The position numbers and the translations under genes are program-made. From assembly GCA_023416585.1 (NCBI GenBank), contig JAEZHM010000048.1:1-64000 (forward strand): a stretch of DNA of 64,000 bases. The letters run 5' to 3'. The DNA is from Bacillota bacterium. GTDB lineage: Bacteria; Bacillota; Clostridia; Christensenellales; Aristaeellaceae. Below the pieces are notes generated by a model that did no database searches, was not told where the DNA came from, and saw nothing but the letters and a program-made list of their open reading frames with translations. The first letter of the stretch is position 1, and every line of letters starts with the position of its first letter. Positions 53,859 through 63,024 of the stretch are shown here, piece by piece.

Positions 53859-55031
53859 ATGAACAAGAAGAAAATCATATCCAATATTGTACTGCTTGGG
53901 CTTGTGAGCATGTTTGTGGACATGAGCACCGAAATGGTCTATCCCCTTGTCCCGCTCTTTTTAACTGCTACGCTGGGGGCATCGCCTGCCATTGTTGGGG
54001 TGATAGAAGGAATTGCGGAAAGCATAGCTTCTCTTCTCAAGGTGTTCTCCGGTTATATCGGAGATGTATACCACAACAAAAAGCACCTTGCCTTTGCTGG
54101 ATATTCAGCTTCCGTCGTCTACAAGCTTGTTTTGCTCCTGGCCTCCTCCTGGCCCGGCGTATTGATTGCGAGGATCATCGACCGCACAGGAAAAGGCATC
54201 AGGACAGCGCCGCGGGACGCGCTGGTCGCGCAGTCCAGCGAGAAAAAGAAGCTTGGCGGATCATTCGGCCTGCACAAGATGCTGGATATGGCCGGCTCAT
54301 CCCTTGGCGCGCTGGTGGCCTACATATTCATTGCCACCAACTTTGGGTTTCATAAGGCGTTTCTGTTCTCCATCATACCCGCAGTTATCGGCATACTGAT
54401 CATTTTTGCCGTAAGGGAAGACAAAAGCGGCGATACATCCTACGCAAAGCTTTCGCTGAAAGGGCTGAAACTGGATAAAAAACTGAAAATGTATCTGGCA
54501 ACGATATTTGTTTTCTGCCTTGGCAACTCATCCAACACATTCCTTTTGTTAAAAGCGCAGGAAAGAGGCTTTTCAGCATCCCAGGTCATTTTGCTGTACC
54601 TGATTTTCAACATTGCTGCCTCCGTGCTGGCCATTCCGTCTGGAAAGCTGTCCGACAGAATTGGAAGGAGCAAGGTTCTGGTACCGGGATACATGATTTA
54701 CGGGCTTGTCTACCTTGGTTTTGCGTATCTATCGGACAGAACCGCGATTTTGATACTGTTTATCGCCTATGGCGCATATACCGCCTTTATAAGCGGCGCG
54801 GAGAGGGCGTATATTGTGGAAAGCGCGCCCGCAGGATTAAAGGGTACCGTGCTTGGATTGTACGGCATGCTGCAGGGAATAGGACTTCTGCTGTCCTCCA
54901 TGATCGCAGGATTCCTGTGGGATAAGCTGGGCTCCGATACGCCGTTTCTTTTTGGCGGCATCATAGGCATTGTATCCGCCGTCATGATAGGGGCCATACT
55001 GAACAGAAATACCAAATGGCAAAAAGCGTAA
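53859..55031 (+). CDS. MFS transporter linked to the ChrB-like regulator
   Basis: 390 residues with 11-12 spans. MFS motif A-type loop DRTGKGIRTAPRDALVAQSS after span 4 and DRIGRSKVLVPG after span 8. It belongs to the group with STEMVYPLVPLFLTATLG at the first span, whose members are often found near ChrB-domain genes and whose substrate is not clear. It begins nine bases after the regulator stop and is the last gene of the unit; a weak hairpin AGGCAAAA/TTTTGCCT (55049-55096) follows. Confidence 0.88.
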   Translation: MNKKKIISNIVLLGLVSMFVDMSTEMVYPLVPLFLTATLGASPAIVGVIEGIAESIASLLKVFSGYIGDVYHNKKHLAFAGYSASVVYKLVLLLASSWPGVLIARIIDRTGKGIRTAPRDALVAQSSEKKKLGGSFGLHKMLDMAGSSLGALVAYIFIATNFGFHKAFLFSIIPAVIGILIIFAVREDKSGDTSYAKLSLKGLKLDKKLKMYLATIFVFCLGNSSNTFLLLKAQERGFSASQVILLYLIFNIAASVLAIPSGKLSDRIGRSKVLVPGYMIYGLVYLGFAYLSDRTAILILFIAYGAYTAFISGAERAYIVESAPAGLKGTVLGLYGMLQGIGLLLSSMIAGFLWDKLGSDTPFLFGGIIGIVSAVMIGAILNRNTKWQKA

Positions 55032-55183
55032 GCCAAGGGATGGGAAAGAGGCAAAAAAAGGCGCTGAAGGTAATATCAGTCCAGGTTATTTTGCCTCAAG
55101 GATTGACATAAAATAAGCCCTGTCAGAACTTATGTAAATATACAGGAATTCTCCATGAACCTTGGCACTGGAGAAAGGATCAA

Positions 55184-55351
55184 ATGAATGTCAAACAGGC
55201 TTTCCCAGTATGTAAGTTCAGGCATCCCGCTGTCGTGAACTTTCCTTCGAAGCCCTCCTGGCGGAAAAGTTACCTTGACTTCTTGTTTATCCCCTATGGC
55301 CGTGCGAATTTATTTTCATCCAGTATAGATACCTTTATTATACAACCCTAA
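55184..55351 (+). CDS. Possible 55-residue peptide
   Basis: A short frame with a good ribosome binding site (GGAGAAAGGATCAA then ATG at 55184) in the 335-bp gap between the MFS and Dus genes. It reads MNVKQAFPVCKFRHPAVVNF and ends FIIQP. No family, signal peptide or span is evident, and it sits opposite the 5'-flank of nothing else. The coding call rests on the ribosome binding site only. A TATTATAC-like stretch near 55338 has no role that I can assign. Confidence 0.25.
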   Translation: MNVKQAFPVCKFRHPAVVNFPSKPSWRKSYLDFLFIPYGRANLFSSSIDTFIIQP

Positions 55352-55366
55352 TACTGGAGCGTGCAC

Positions 55367-56323
55367 TTAGGTCAGTTCATTTTCTTTTAAAATGACCGGC
55401 TCGTTGAATAAACAGGCAACAGCTTCCTCATAAGCGCGCAAACTTTGCGACTTTATGATTCGCTTTAATTGTTTTGCATGATCGGAAAACGCAAGTATCA
55501 TATAACTCCAGAGTTCTTTCATTTTGTACAATATGTTTCTTTCCCCAAAGAGTGTTCTTTTATAGCCATCGTATATTTGATCATGTAAATCTTTCAGCAA
55601 GTTCTTATCAAGCCTGACACTGTACAAAAGATCATGTACAAGGCCTGGATTCATTAGCAGCCCTCTGCCAAGCATAACCGTTCTCACGCCCGGGTATGCG
55701 GCTGAAAATTTTGCGTAATCCTCTTGTGTAAATATGTCGCCGTTATAGCAAACAGGATTTTTGCTCCGGTCCAAGGCCATCTGAAATGCTGTCATATTCG
55801 GTGTGTTTTTATAGTAGTCCTTTTGAACCCTGGGGTGTATGATCAATTCCTCTATTGGGTACTTATTGAATATTTCTATCAGCTCATCAAATTCTTCCGG
55901 ACTGTCCTTGCCTATCCTCGTTTTGACGGAGATTTTTGTGGCCGGCTGACTGAAAATTTGATACAAGAACAAATCGAGCTCCGCTCTTTTTTGTAGAAAT
56001 CCGGACCCTCTGTTTTTAGATACGACCGTTCCCGACGGACAGCCCAAATTCAAGTTGATTTCACCATAACCCAGCTGCTTTATCCGCTTTGCGGTATGAA
56101 TGAAATCATCCGCGTTATTGGTTAATATCTGCGGAACCAAATGAATACTCTGGTTGTTCTCAGGCAAAATGTCATTCAAATCACGCGTTTTAAAGCTTTC
56201 GCTTTGATTTGCCACGATAAACGGGGCGAAATATTTTGCTACTCCCTTTGGAAAGAAAGCATGATGAGCGTTTCTGTAAACGTATCCGGTCAAGCCCTCC
56301 AATGGCGCGAAGTAAAAATTCAT
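55367..56323 (-). CDS. tRNA-dihydrouridine synthase
   Basis: 318 residues, TIM-barrel flavoenzyme. NLNLGCPSGTVVSKNRGSGFLQ carries the catalytic Cys95; APLEGLTGYVYRNAH at the start and VKTRIGKD and VCYNGDIF bind FMN; GRGLLMNP follows. It reduces uridine to dihydrouridine in the tRNA D-loop with NADPH. Length is standard for the Dus family, and it differs from typical DusB in its shorter C-terminal part. AAGGAGC precedes ATG. Confidence 0.93.
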   Translation of the reverse strand: MNFYFAPLEGLTGYVYRNAHHAFFPKGVAKYFAPFIVANQSESFKTRDLNDILPENNQSIHLVPQILTNNADDFIHTAKRIKQLGYGEINLNLGCPSGTVVSKNRGSGFLQKRAELDLFLYQIFSQPATKISVKTRIGKDSPEEFDELIEIFNKYPIEELIIHPRVQKDYYKNTPNMTAFQMALDRSKNPVCYNGDIFTQEDYAKFSAAYPGVRTVMLGRGLLMNPGLVHDLLYSVRLDKNLLKDLHDQIYDGYKRTLFGERNILYKMKELWSYMILAFSDHAKQLKRIIKSQSLRAYEEAVACLFNEPVILKENELT

Positions 56324-56478
56324 GAATGATTGCTCCTTACTGTTAAGCCTGGTACCCTTTTACTCACATTTCCTGCTTGTCTAATGTCGCCCTCATGAAT
56401 TTTGCCGATATCACGAATCAGGCTCATCATTAACGCTTTCCACACATTCAAGCCGCGCAGTCACCGGACACGATACAG

Positions 56479-56607
56479 TCAAAAGCGCAAGGCGCCAGGT
56501 GTGCCCGGCTGTGCCCTCCCTGCGCCCGCTGCTCGATCATGCCGTACAGACAACAACTTTCGTTTTTCCGATTCTTCAATGAATGCAAAGTATTTCTCAA
56601 TCTCCAT
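56479..56607 (-). pseudogene. Small degraded frame between Dus and MATE
   Basis: ATG at 56605-56607 follows GGGAGAAGAAAA and opens MEIEKYFAFIEESEKRKLLS, a helical start that looks like a real small protein. It then meets GC-rich unrelated codons and stops at 56479. Further on, a different frame reads LNVWKALMMSLIRDIGKIHE (~56440-56385), as if it were the body of the same helical protein. This looks like a short gene broken by indels; the family is unknown. The rest of the 385-bp gap holds nothing I can name. Confidence 0.35.
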
Positions 56608-56709
56608 TTTTCTTCTCCCTTTTCCTTCTCCATGATGCATGCACAGCGGGTAAGAGATTTGTGAAATAAATGCTCCCCTCGCTTCTACAGTACGTTATGC
56701 CAAATAGCA

Positions 56710-58083
56710 CTATAACGCCATGTTTCTCGATGCAATCTTCTTCATAGGCTTGATCGACAATATGCAAACAATCAGCGTCAATACATCGGCAGCAGGCTGG
56801 GAAAAGTAGATACCACTTACACCAAGCAAACCCGGCAGCAGCAGAATAAATGGTATATAAAATATTCCCTGCCTGATAAGCGATAAAAATAGTCCATACC
56901 GGGATGAGCCTATAGTCTGGAAGGTGATAGTCATCATATAGCACATGCCAAATGCCGGGTACAACGCCACCTGCGAGATGAGGAGCTTTATGCCATAGCC
57001 AATGACTGATGGATTTTGATTGAACAGCATAATGAGCGGGCGCGATAACGCAATATACATTACCGCCACCAGCACGGATAGCACAAGCGTGGCACGTATT
57101 GCAAGCCGTGCCGATTCGTGAAAGCGTTCCTCGTTCTTTGCCCCAAATGAAAAAGCTGCAACCGGCTGATAGCCCTGCATGAACCCCATGATGACATAAC
57201 ATCCAATTAGAATAAGCCGCTGAACAACGCCATATGCTGCGATAACAAGATCGCTTTCGGGCAGCGTTGCCGCCATCACATTTGTGAGCGAGGTGGCGAC
57301 AGCGAGACATATTTGAATTACTGCTGAAGGAATCCCAATGAGTGTTACAGTCTTGAGCAGCTTGCCGCTAAGCTTTATGTACGCAAGCTTTATCTTGATG
57401 ATTGATTTGCCGCCCCAGTAGAACCAGATCAGTATGGCGAAGGTCACAAACTGTGAGATAGTCGTCGCCAGCGATGCGCCCTCAACACCCATATTGAAGC
57501 CCCAACTGAACATGAATATCGGGTCGAGTATAACGTTGAGGGCCGCGCCGGCAACTACAGCGATAGATGATATCTTCACCGATGATTCTGCTCTCGCGGC
57601 AGAGTTGAGGCTTTGAGCGGGCAGGTTAAATATCGCCGCAATGAACATCCAGAAAGCATAATCCTTGGCCTGCGGCAGCACTTCGCTGGATGCGCCGAAC
57701 GCGCGCATCAGCGGTTCCATAAAAAGTATGCCGCCGGCACACAGCGCAATTCCAATAAACGACGATAGTACCACGATAGAGGAAATCGTAGTATTAGCGC
57801 CTTTTTTATCGTTTGCACCAAGCTGACGGCCAGCCAGGACAGCCGCACCAGCTGCGAAGATGTTTTCAACAGAAACAAAAATAAGCAATAGTGGCAGCGT
57901 AACCCCTACCGCCGCAAGCGCGGTATCCGAACCCAGCAATCCGATATACGCAGTATCAACAATATTGTATACCGCTTTTGCTAAGAGCGCAATCGTAGCG
58001 GGTATAGCCAGCTTGACGATAGCTTTTGATGGTTTGACATCCGATAAAAGTGATTCTTTCGCCATGCTTTTTTCACAGTTCAT
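56710..58083 (-). CDS. MATE-family multidrug/sodium antiporter
   Basis: 457 residues from ATG at 58083, which overlaps the TetR stop as ATGA; an in-frame ATG at 58065 is possible. Twelve spans in two bundles: VKLAIPATIALLAKAVYNIVDTAYIGLLGSD at the start is the MATE signature, and FMQGYQPVAAFSFGAKNEER follows the middle. It exports cationic drugs or metabolites with a Na+ or H+ gradient. It is coupled to a TetR regulator with two operator-like palindromes upstream. Confidence 0.93.
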   Translation of the reverse strand: MNCEKSMAKESLLSDVKPSKAIVKLAIPATIALLAKAVYNIVDTAYIGLLGSDTALAAVGVTLPLLLIFVSVENIFAAGAAVLAGRQLGANDKKGANTTISSIVVLSSFIGIALCAGGILFMEPLMRAFGASSEVLPQAKDYAFWMFIAAIFNLPAQSLNSAARAESSVKISSIAVVAGAALNVILDPIFMFSWGFNMGVEGASLATTISQFVTFAILIWFYWGGKSIIKIKLAYIKLSGKLLKTVTLIGIPSAVIQICLAVATSLTNVMAATLPESDLVIAAYGVVQRLILIGCYVIMGFMQGYQPVAAFSFGAKNEERFHESARLAIRATLVLSVLVAVMYIALSRPLIMLFNQNPSVIGYGIKLLISQVALYPAFGMCYMMTITFQTIGSSRYGLFLSLIRQGIFYIPFILLLPGLLGVSGIYFSQPAADVLTLIVCILSIKPMKKIASRNMAL

Positions 58084-58703
58084 TGTGCGCATCCTATTGC
58101 ACCATATAACAGCAATTTTAGCTGACGGTGGCACCTTTCTTCGTGATCCTGCAGAATGCTCTCGGCGGAGCCGCCCTGTTGCATGGATAGATAATGGGCG
58201 TTGAAGAAATCCTGGTAGAACCGAAAAACCTCCACGACCTCCGGCACAGTTACACCGGGACGTAAAGACACACCTTCAAGAAGCTCAGTTAAAACAGAAA
58301 CATTGAGCGTATCGAATTCACCTTTTACCTCGCCGATGGCTTTAAGCAGATGTATCGGCGGATTATTAACGGCGTTACAAAACAGGTTTAGGTACAGCGG
58401 ATTTTCGCGGAAAAAGTGAAGCCTTGCGTCGAAATATCCTTGCAGATGCTCCTCAACTGTCCCATGAAGCGTTTTGACCGCATCTGACAAATAGAAAGTC
58501 AGTGCGTCAAAGCACTCCTTAACACATAATAAGTACAGATCGTCTTTGTCCTTAAAATAGTGATAAATGATGCCCTTGGAAATGTCGTTGCCATTGCAGA
58601 TGTTGTTAAGCGAGGCCTCCGCATAGCTTTTTGCAGAAAATTCTTTCAATGCACCTTCCAGTATTCTTTGCCTGCTTTGCAGATTCTTTTCCTCGCGTTT
58701 CAT
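58080..58703 (-). CDS. TetR-family repressor of the MATE exporter
   Basis: 207 residues. N-terminal helix-turn-helix RILEGALKEFSAKSYAEASLNNICNGNDISKGIIYHYFKDKDDLY, then a ligand-binding body. It is encoded just upstream of the MATE gene and overlaps it by four bases. It is likely to repress both until a ligand binds. Start ATG at 58701-58703; GGCGATAGC upstream is a weak site. Two palindromes lie in the promoter region. Confidence 0.93.
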   Translation of the reverse strand: MKREEKNLQSRQRILEGALKEFSAKSYAEASLNNICNGNDISKGIIYHYFKDKDDLYLLCVKECFDALTFYLSDAVKTLHGTVEEHLQGYFDARLHFFRENPLYLNLFCNAVNNPPIHLLKAIGEVKGEFDTLNVSVLTELLEGVSLRPGVTVPEVVEVFRFYQDFFNAHYLSMQQGGSAESILQDHEERCHRQLKLLLYGAIGCAQ

Positions 58704-58729
58704 GCTATCGCCTCACTGTCAAAAAATTT

Positions 58730-58781
58730 TAGACCACTTGGTCTATTTTGATACTATAGCACAAACAGACCGATCGGTCAA
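58730..58781 (-). promoter_or_regulatory. TetR-MATE promoter with two palindromic operators
   Basis: On the minus strand: TTGACC (58776-58781), 17-bp spacer, TATAGT (58753-58758). A perfect 12-bp palindrome GACCGATCGGTC (58768-58779) overlaps the -35 box. A second, TAGACCA-CT-TGGTCTA (58730-58745), lies just downstream of the -10. Both share GACC...GGTC half-sites, as expected for binding by one dimeric TetR repressor. Confidence 0.8.
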
Positions 58782-58876
58782 TATTATATGCAGTGTCTGC
58801 AAAATGATTTTTGCCAAGCGATATGTTAATCTGCCCAGTTTCTTGATATATTCAATAGGCCCTGTATAAATAGAAA

Positions 58877-58913
58877 CAAAAAGACGGGCCGGAAAATGCA
58901 GTTTTTCGACCCG
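58877..58913 (-). terminator. Terminator of the lipoprotein gene
   Basis: Stem CGGGTCGAAAA...TTTTCCGGCCCG on the minus strand (58885-58913) followed by TCTTTTTG, about 65 bp past the stop at 58980. Confidence 0.65.
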
Positions 58914-58979
58914 CCTATCGCTTATTCTTCTCAGGATGCGATACCCTCATGATTTATGTAAACTTGCGCAAGAAGGTGA

Positions 58980-59993
58980 CTAGAATTTACTTGCAAGATA
59001 ATTCGTGATGGCACCTATATCTTTATTATTTCCCGAATCATTTATTTCCTGATCCAGCTTATAGTCATTTGTGAACGATCCATCAGCATTTTGCAAGTAA
59101 ACGGCAGCTATAGGTCCTCCAGAAGCACCATCGTAGTTATCAGCAACAATAATGATTACATCCTTCAGACCGTCTCTGTTCACATCCTCAAACGAAACGG
59201 CTTGAACATCCACGCTATAGGGAAGCGCTGCATTGAAATTGTAAAGAATATCTCCAACTTCATTGGTTAGATAAAAAACTACAGGTATATGGTTGCCTGC
59301 CGTTAATTTCCCCGACACGAATTTGACATTGCCCCACGAATTTAGATCCGCCATAAAAGTTTGATTTTCAATTAGTTCAAAGCCATCTATGTTTTTAAGA
59401 TTATACGGAACAAATTCAAACGTTCCTTCGGGAAGCGTCATGACCGGATCTGATGATTTCCCGGTTAATGCAATCGTTGCCTCGAGCGTGTTATCAGGCT
59501 TGAATACAAGTTTTAGCGTTCCCTTGTTTCCCCTGGAATCATTCACAAGCTGCCCTTCCGCAATATCATTATTTACGGTTCCCTCAAATTCCGCGGTATC
59601 CTGATTGTAAGCAGGGGCATTGCCCACCATGCTTAGCTTTCCATGAATTTTCCCATCTTTTATATTCGAAATGATAAAAGACAGGCCAACAGGGAAGTTA
59701 GAATCCGTATTTCTGATCCAGGTCTTTTTCAGATATTGGCTATAGTTCATTACATGACTTGCTGCTGCAGGTTTTGCAGTAGCTGTTGCTTTAGGCGTTG
59801 CTGTAGCTGTCACTGTAGGATTCGCTGTTGCTACAGCTGCTGCTGTGCTGGTTTCTGTCGGAACTGCCTCGGTGGGATTCTCAGTTTGCCCAAGGCTTGT
59901 TGGCAATGGCGTATTTGCATCTCCCGGCGTGGTGGTACAGCCCGTGAGCAGAAGCATCCAAACAAAAGACATAACCAGCGCTTTAAATTTCAT
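58980..59993 (-). CDS. Lipoprotein with Thr/Ala/Pro-rich linker
   Basis: 337 residues from ATG at 59993. Lipobox LLLTGC with the lipidated Cys near residue 18, followed by a ~60-residue low-complexity linker rich in Thr, Ala, Pro (ATANPTVTATATPKATATAK), then a strand-rich domain with an FG-GAP-like segment SFEDVNRDGLKDVIIIVADN. It is anchored to the outer face of the membrane. Function unknown; the calcium-type DVNRDGLKD loop recalls the secreted protein at 11588. Weak GGTGGG site upstream. Confidence 0.85.
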   Translation of the reverse strand: MKFKALVMSFVWMLLLTGCTTTPGDANTPLPTSLGQTENPTEAVPTETSTAAAVATANPTVTATATPKATATAKPAAASHVMNYSQYLKKTWIRNTDSNFPVGLSFIISNIKDGKIHGKLSMVGNAPAYNQDTAEFEGTVNNDIAEGQLVNDSRGNKGTLKLVFKPDNTLEATIALTGKSSDPVMTLPEGTFEFVPYNLKNIDGFELIENQTFMADLNSWGNVKFVSGKLTAGNHIPVVFYLTNEVGDILYNFNAALPYSVDVQAVSFEDVNRDGLKDVIIIVADNYDGASGGPIAAVYLQNADGSFTNDYKLDQEINDSGNNKDIGAITNYLASKF

Positions 59994-60216
59994 GATACCC
60001 ACCAACCTTTCTCCCAGTACCCTTTTATCTTCGTTTATCGTTGTGGCATAAGTGTCTGGCCACAGCTTTCTATTGGACGAAAGTGTGAATCAGCATGTTC
60101 CCGCAGGATTGCTTTTCATCAATATTGTCAATTTGACGTACCTTGATCAGTTAAAACAGAGGCGGCTTGGACGCAACAAGGCTTTCATGTACATAATATA
60201 TCAAAAAGCATATGAT

Positions 60217-60909
60217 TTAAAGAACCAGAATACCTCCATGATAACAGATAATTTCTTTTGCCCCATATGCAACTATTTTGCGCAGTGATGCTTCAGCCTC
60301 ATTTCTATCTAATGTATATTGGGGATTTGCAATTACCAACTCCCCTTTTTCAAGCGTTGCTGCATCCCCTGCAATCATAACTTTTTTCTGCTTTGCAAAC
60401 ACAGAAATGTGACCTGGTGTATGCCCAGGTGTTCCAATGATGATGCAGCCCCCGCACCAATCAAGAACATCACCGTCTTGTACTTCCACATCCACTTTGG
60501 CAGGCTGAACATTTTTTAAGACATTGCAAAAAGCCAATCCGAATGCTTTTTGTTCTTCAGGCAAATTCGGCTGCTTTGCCTCAGCCTGCTTTAAGCGCAA
60601 AGACTTTAATCGGCCTGAAATATAAGGTGTCTCTTTCTTGCTGGCAACAACCTGTATTCGGGGATATTTCTTTATCAGTTCGGATAAAGCGCCCATATGG
60701 TCATGGTCATGATGAGTCATCAAAACATGGGTAACATTGCTGCATAAGAGATTCTTTTCTGCCATTGCCCGTTCAACTGCCGGAAGAAAACCTGTATATC
60801 CACAATCAATCAGAACCATATTCTTGTCATCTATTAAAATAACCGGATGAATTACATCCTCGACTTCACCAAATTTGAATCGTATATCCAGCACAATGAT
60901 CTCATTCAC
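60217..60909 (-). CDS. Metallo-beta-lactamase-fold hydrolase
   Basis: 230 residues from GTG at 60909 with GGAGGAGG eight bases upstream; a GTG at 60930 also keeps the frame. Zinc motif HxHxDH appears as THHDHDHMG, with further ligands in GTPGHTPGHIS and IAGDAA. Hydrolases of this fold range from glyoxalase II to RNases and lactonases; the specific substrate is unknown. Confidence 0.9.
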   Translation of the reverse strand: MNEIIVLDIRFKFGEVEDVIHPVILIDDKNMVLIDCGYTGFLPAVERAMAEKNLLCSNVTHVLMTHHDHDHMGALSELIKKYPRIQVVASKKETPYISGRLKSLRLKQAEAKQPNLPEEQKAFGLAFCNVLKNVQPAKVDVEVQDGDVLDWCGGCIIIGTPGHTPGHISVFAKQKKVMIAGDAATLEKGELVIANPQYTLDRNEAEASLRKIVAYGAKEIICYHGGILVL

Positions 60910-61306
60910 GTCAACCGCCTCCTCCAGCACTTCTTTTCAGTTTCCGATCACCATTCGTGATGATCCTCATCAGATTTTCTCCCTTTTTTCGAAAACCAAT
61001 TGAAAATAATAACCAGCAATCAGTTTTTGAAAACATGACACCAACCCATATGAATACTGTAGGATAGGCAGTCTGCAAATGGCTTAATCGCTGGTTTTGA
61101 AATGGCCCATGACTCACCCTCCTCACTAGATTTATTCGGGGTATCTGGTCATCAACCCTATCAGCGTAGCCAAAAATCCCCACACACGGTCACTTACGAA
61201 TTCCGGGGCTTTATTGGCTTGCCAGTTCGCAATTATCCTCAATCCTCTAAACTGAAATAAGGATGTGATATAATAAAGGCTAAAACTGCACAAAGGAGAA
61301 CCGTTC
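60910..61306. other. Intergenic region before the exonuclease gene
   Basis: About 400 bp with short unsupported frames on the minus strand. It carries an extended -10 promoter, TGATATAAT (61266-61274), 32 bp before the exonuclease ATG, and GGAG at the ribosome binding site. No RNA structure recognised. Confidence 0.5.
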
Positions 61307-62056
61307 ATGAAAATGATTTCCTGGAACGTCAATGGCTTGCGCGCCAGCTTAAAAAGGGGGTTCATGGATACCTTTAAACAAATAGACGCAGACATCTTTT
61401 GCCTGCAAGAGACAAAAATGGAGCAGGGGCAGGCAGAATTGGATTTGGCTGGTTATCAGGAATACTGGAACAGCGCCCAGAAAAAAGGGTATTCCGGCAC
61501 TGCTGTTTTTACCAAAAAAGCGCCGCTGAGCGTGACAAACGGCATCGGCATCGAAAAGCACGACCAGGAAGGCCGGGTCATAACCCTGGAATTTGAAGAT
61601 TACTATTTTGTAAATATATATACACCTAATTCCCAAAGAGAGCTTGCCCGCTTGGGCTATCGCATGGAATGGGAGGATGATATCCGGAGCTATCTTTTAG
61701 CGCTGGATGCCAAAAAACCCGTGATTCTTTGCGGCGATCTAAATGTGGCGCATCAGGAAATCGATATTAAGAACGCAAAATCAAATCACAATAATGCGGG
61801 CTTTACAGATGAGGAACGTGATAAAATGACAATCCTCTTAAGCTCTGGATTTTCGGATACGTTTAGAACTTTGCACCCGGATGACCATGAAGCCTATTCC
61901 TGGTGGTCTTTGATGCCCGGCATACGGGAGCGGAATGTCGGCTGGCGTATCGATTATTTTCTTGTATCCCAACGGATTATGCCTCAGATAAAAGAAGCAT
62001 TCATATTACCTCAAGTATACGGCAGCGACCATTGTCCTGTCGGTATTGTTGTATAA
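61307..62056 (+). CDS. xth: Exodeoxyribonuclease III (AP endonuclease)
   Basis: 249 residues. All motifs of the ExoIII/APE family: WNVNGLRA (Asn7), FCLQETKM (Glu35), VNIYTPNSQ, GDLNVAH, GWRIDYFLVS and GSDHCPVG. It cuts DNA at abasic sites and removes 3' blocks in base-excision repair. Length is standard. AAAGGAG precedes ATG by eight bases; extended -10 promoter at 61266-61274. Confidence 0.96.
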   Translation: MKMISWNVNGLRASLKRGFMDTFKQIDADIFCLQETKMEQGQAELDLAGYQEYWNSAQKKGYSGTAVFTKKAPLSVTNGIGIEKHDQEGRVITLEFEDYYFVNIYTPNSQRELARLGYRMEWEDDIRSYLLALDAKKPVILCGDLNVAHQEIDIKNAKSNHNNAGFTDEERDKMTILLSSGFSDTFRTLHPDDHEAYSWWSLMPGIRERNVGWRIDYFLVSQRIMPQIKEAFILPQVYGSDHCPVGIVV

Positions 62057-62304
62057 AATGCAGCACGTTTCTAAAATTGACCTTCTGCCTCCCCGCTTAA
62101 GCCTGGTGGAGCCTTGGCGGGAGGTTTATTCTATGCTTACCCAGCATCTACTGCTCTTGTTTACATCCTCCCTGGCAGTCAATCCCAAATTTTTTATACG
62201 TATCATAATAACTATCTTTTATTGGCAGTGCAGCTTACAACTAAGTTGAATGGTATAGCGACAACTTTGATAACAGGGGATATAGAACAGGATACCGTTT
62301 TCTA

Positions 62305-63021
62305 CTATTCTTTGAACCGATACCTGCCTCTTGCGGATGTTGCTTTTCCATATTCAATCGCTTTTACCGGGCATCGATTGATACATGCTGTACACTGATA
62401 GCATTTTTCGCCCCAATGTGGTTTTTTGTCTATGATCCTTATGGTATTTGCGGGGCAATTTTGGGCGCACTGTCCGCAGGCTGTGCAATTGTCTGTGGCA
62501 TAAAACGGCTTTGTGCTGCGGGCAAACTTGTTAAATCCGAAGTTCGCCAGGTTGGACTTTATCCACGGTAACTTACTCTTATTGACATCATCAACAGATT
62601 GCTTTGCAAGCACCTGTGCCGCAATAGTTTCAAGCTTTACTTTGGCTTTTAAAATCTTTGAGGCAATAATTTCGTCGCTTTCCACATCTGCTCCCATAAT
62701 ATAATTGCTGGGCATCGCAACAGAATACTTGCTGTTTAAAGGGAAAATGCCGCATAACTTTTCCATAGCATTGCCCGCGTCAGCTCCGCAGGTACACACT
62801 CCAAAAGTAAACGCGGGCTTACCCGCAAGCTTTTTAATAAAATCCAGTACCGGTTCCGGCGCTCCCCACGCGTAAATAGGGAAGACAACACCTATGGTTT
62901 GATTGTTGATGGATGGGACTACGGAGCACTCAACCATATTGACCGCAATATCATCTGTTTTTGAAGCAAGCTGCTTGGCAAGCCATTTAGAGTTCCCCGT
63001 GCCTGAAAAATAATAAATCAT
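62305..63021 (-). CDS. EFR1-type flavodoxin-ferredoxin fusion
   Basis: 238 residues. Flavodoxin fold N-terminus with FSGTGNSKWLAKQL and VVFPIYAWGAPEP, then two ferredoxin [4Fe-4S] motifs, CTACGQCAQNCP and CYQCTACINRCP. This fusion (EFR1 family) is common in anaerobic Firmicutes as an electron carrier. The next gene's stop lies three bases upstream, so it is coupled to the alpha/beta hydrolase gene in one unit. ATG follows AAAGGAATG. Confidence 0.93.
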   Translation of the reverse strand: MIYYFSGTGNSKWLAKQLASKTDDIAVNMVECSVVPSINNQTIGVVFPIYAWGAPEPVLDFIKKLAGKPAFTFGVCTCGADAGNAMEKLCGIFPLNSKYSVAMPSNYIMGADVESDEIIASKILKAKVKLETIAAQVLAKQSVDDVNKSKLPWIKSNLANFGFNKFARSTKPFYATDNCTACGQCAQNCPANTIRIIDKKPHWGEKCYQCTACINRCPVKAIEYGKATSARGRYRFKE

Positions 63022-63024
63022 AAA

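Noticed and set aside
61132..61395. An 87-codon minus-strand frame upstream of the exonuclease gene
   Set aside because: It overlaps the exonuclease start and promoter, and its sequence has no features beyond chance.
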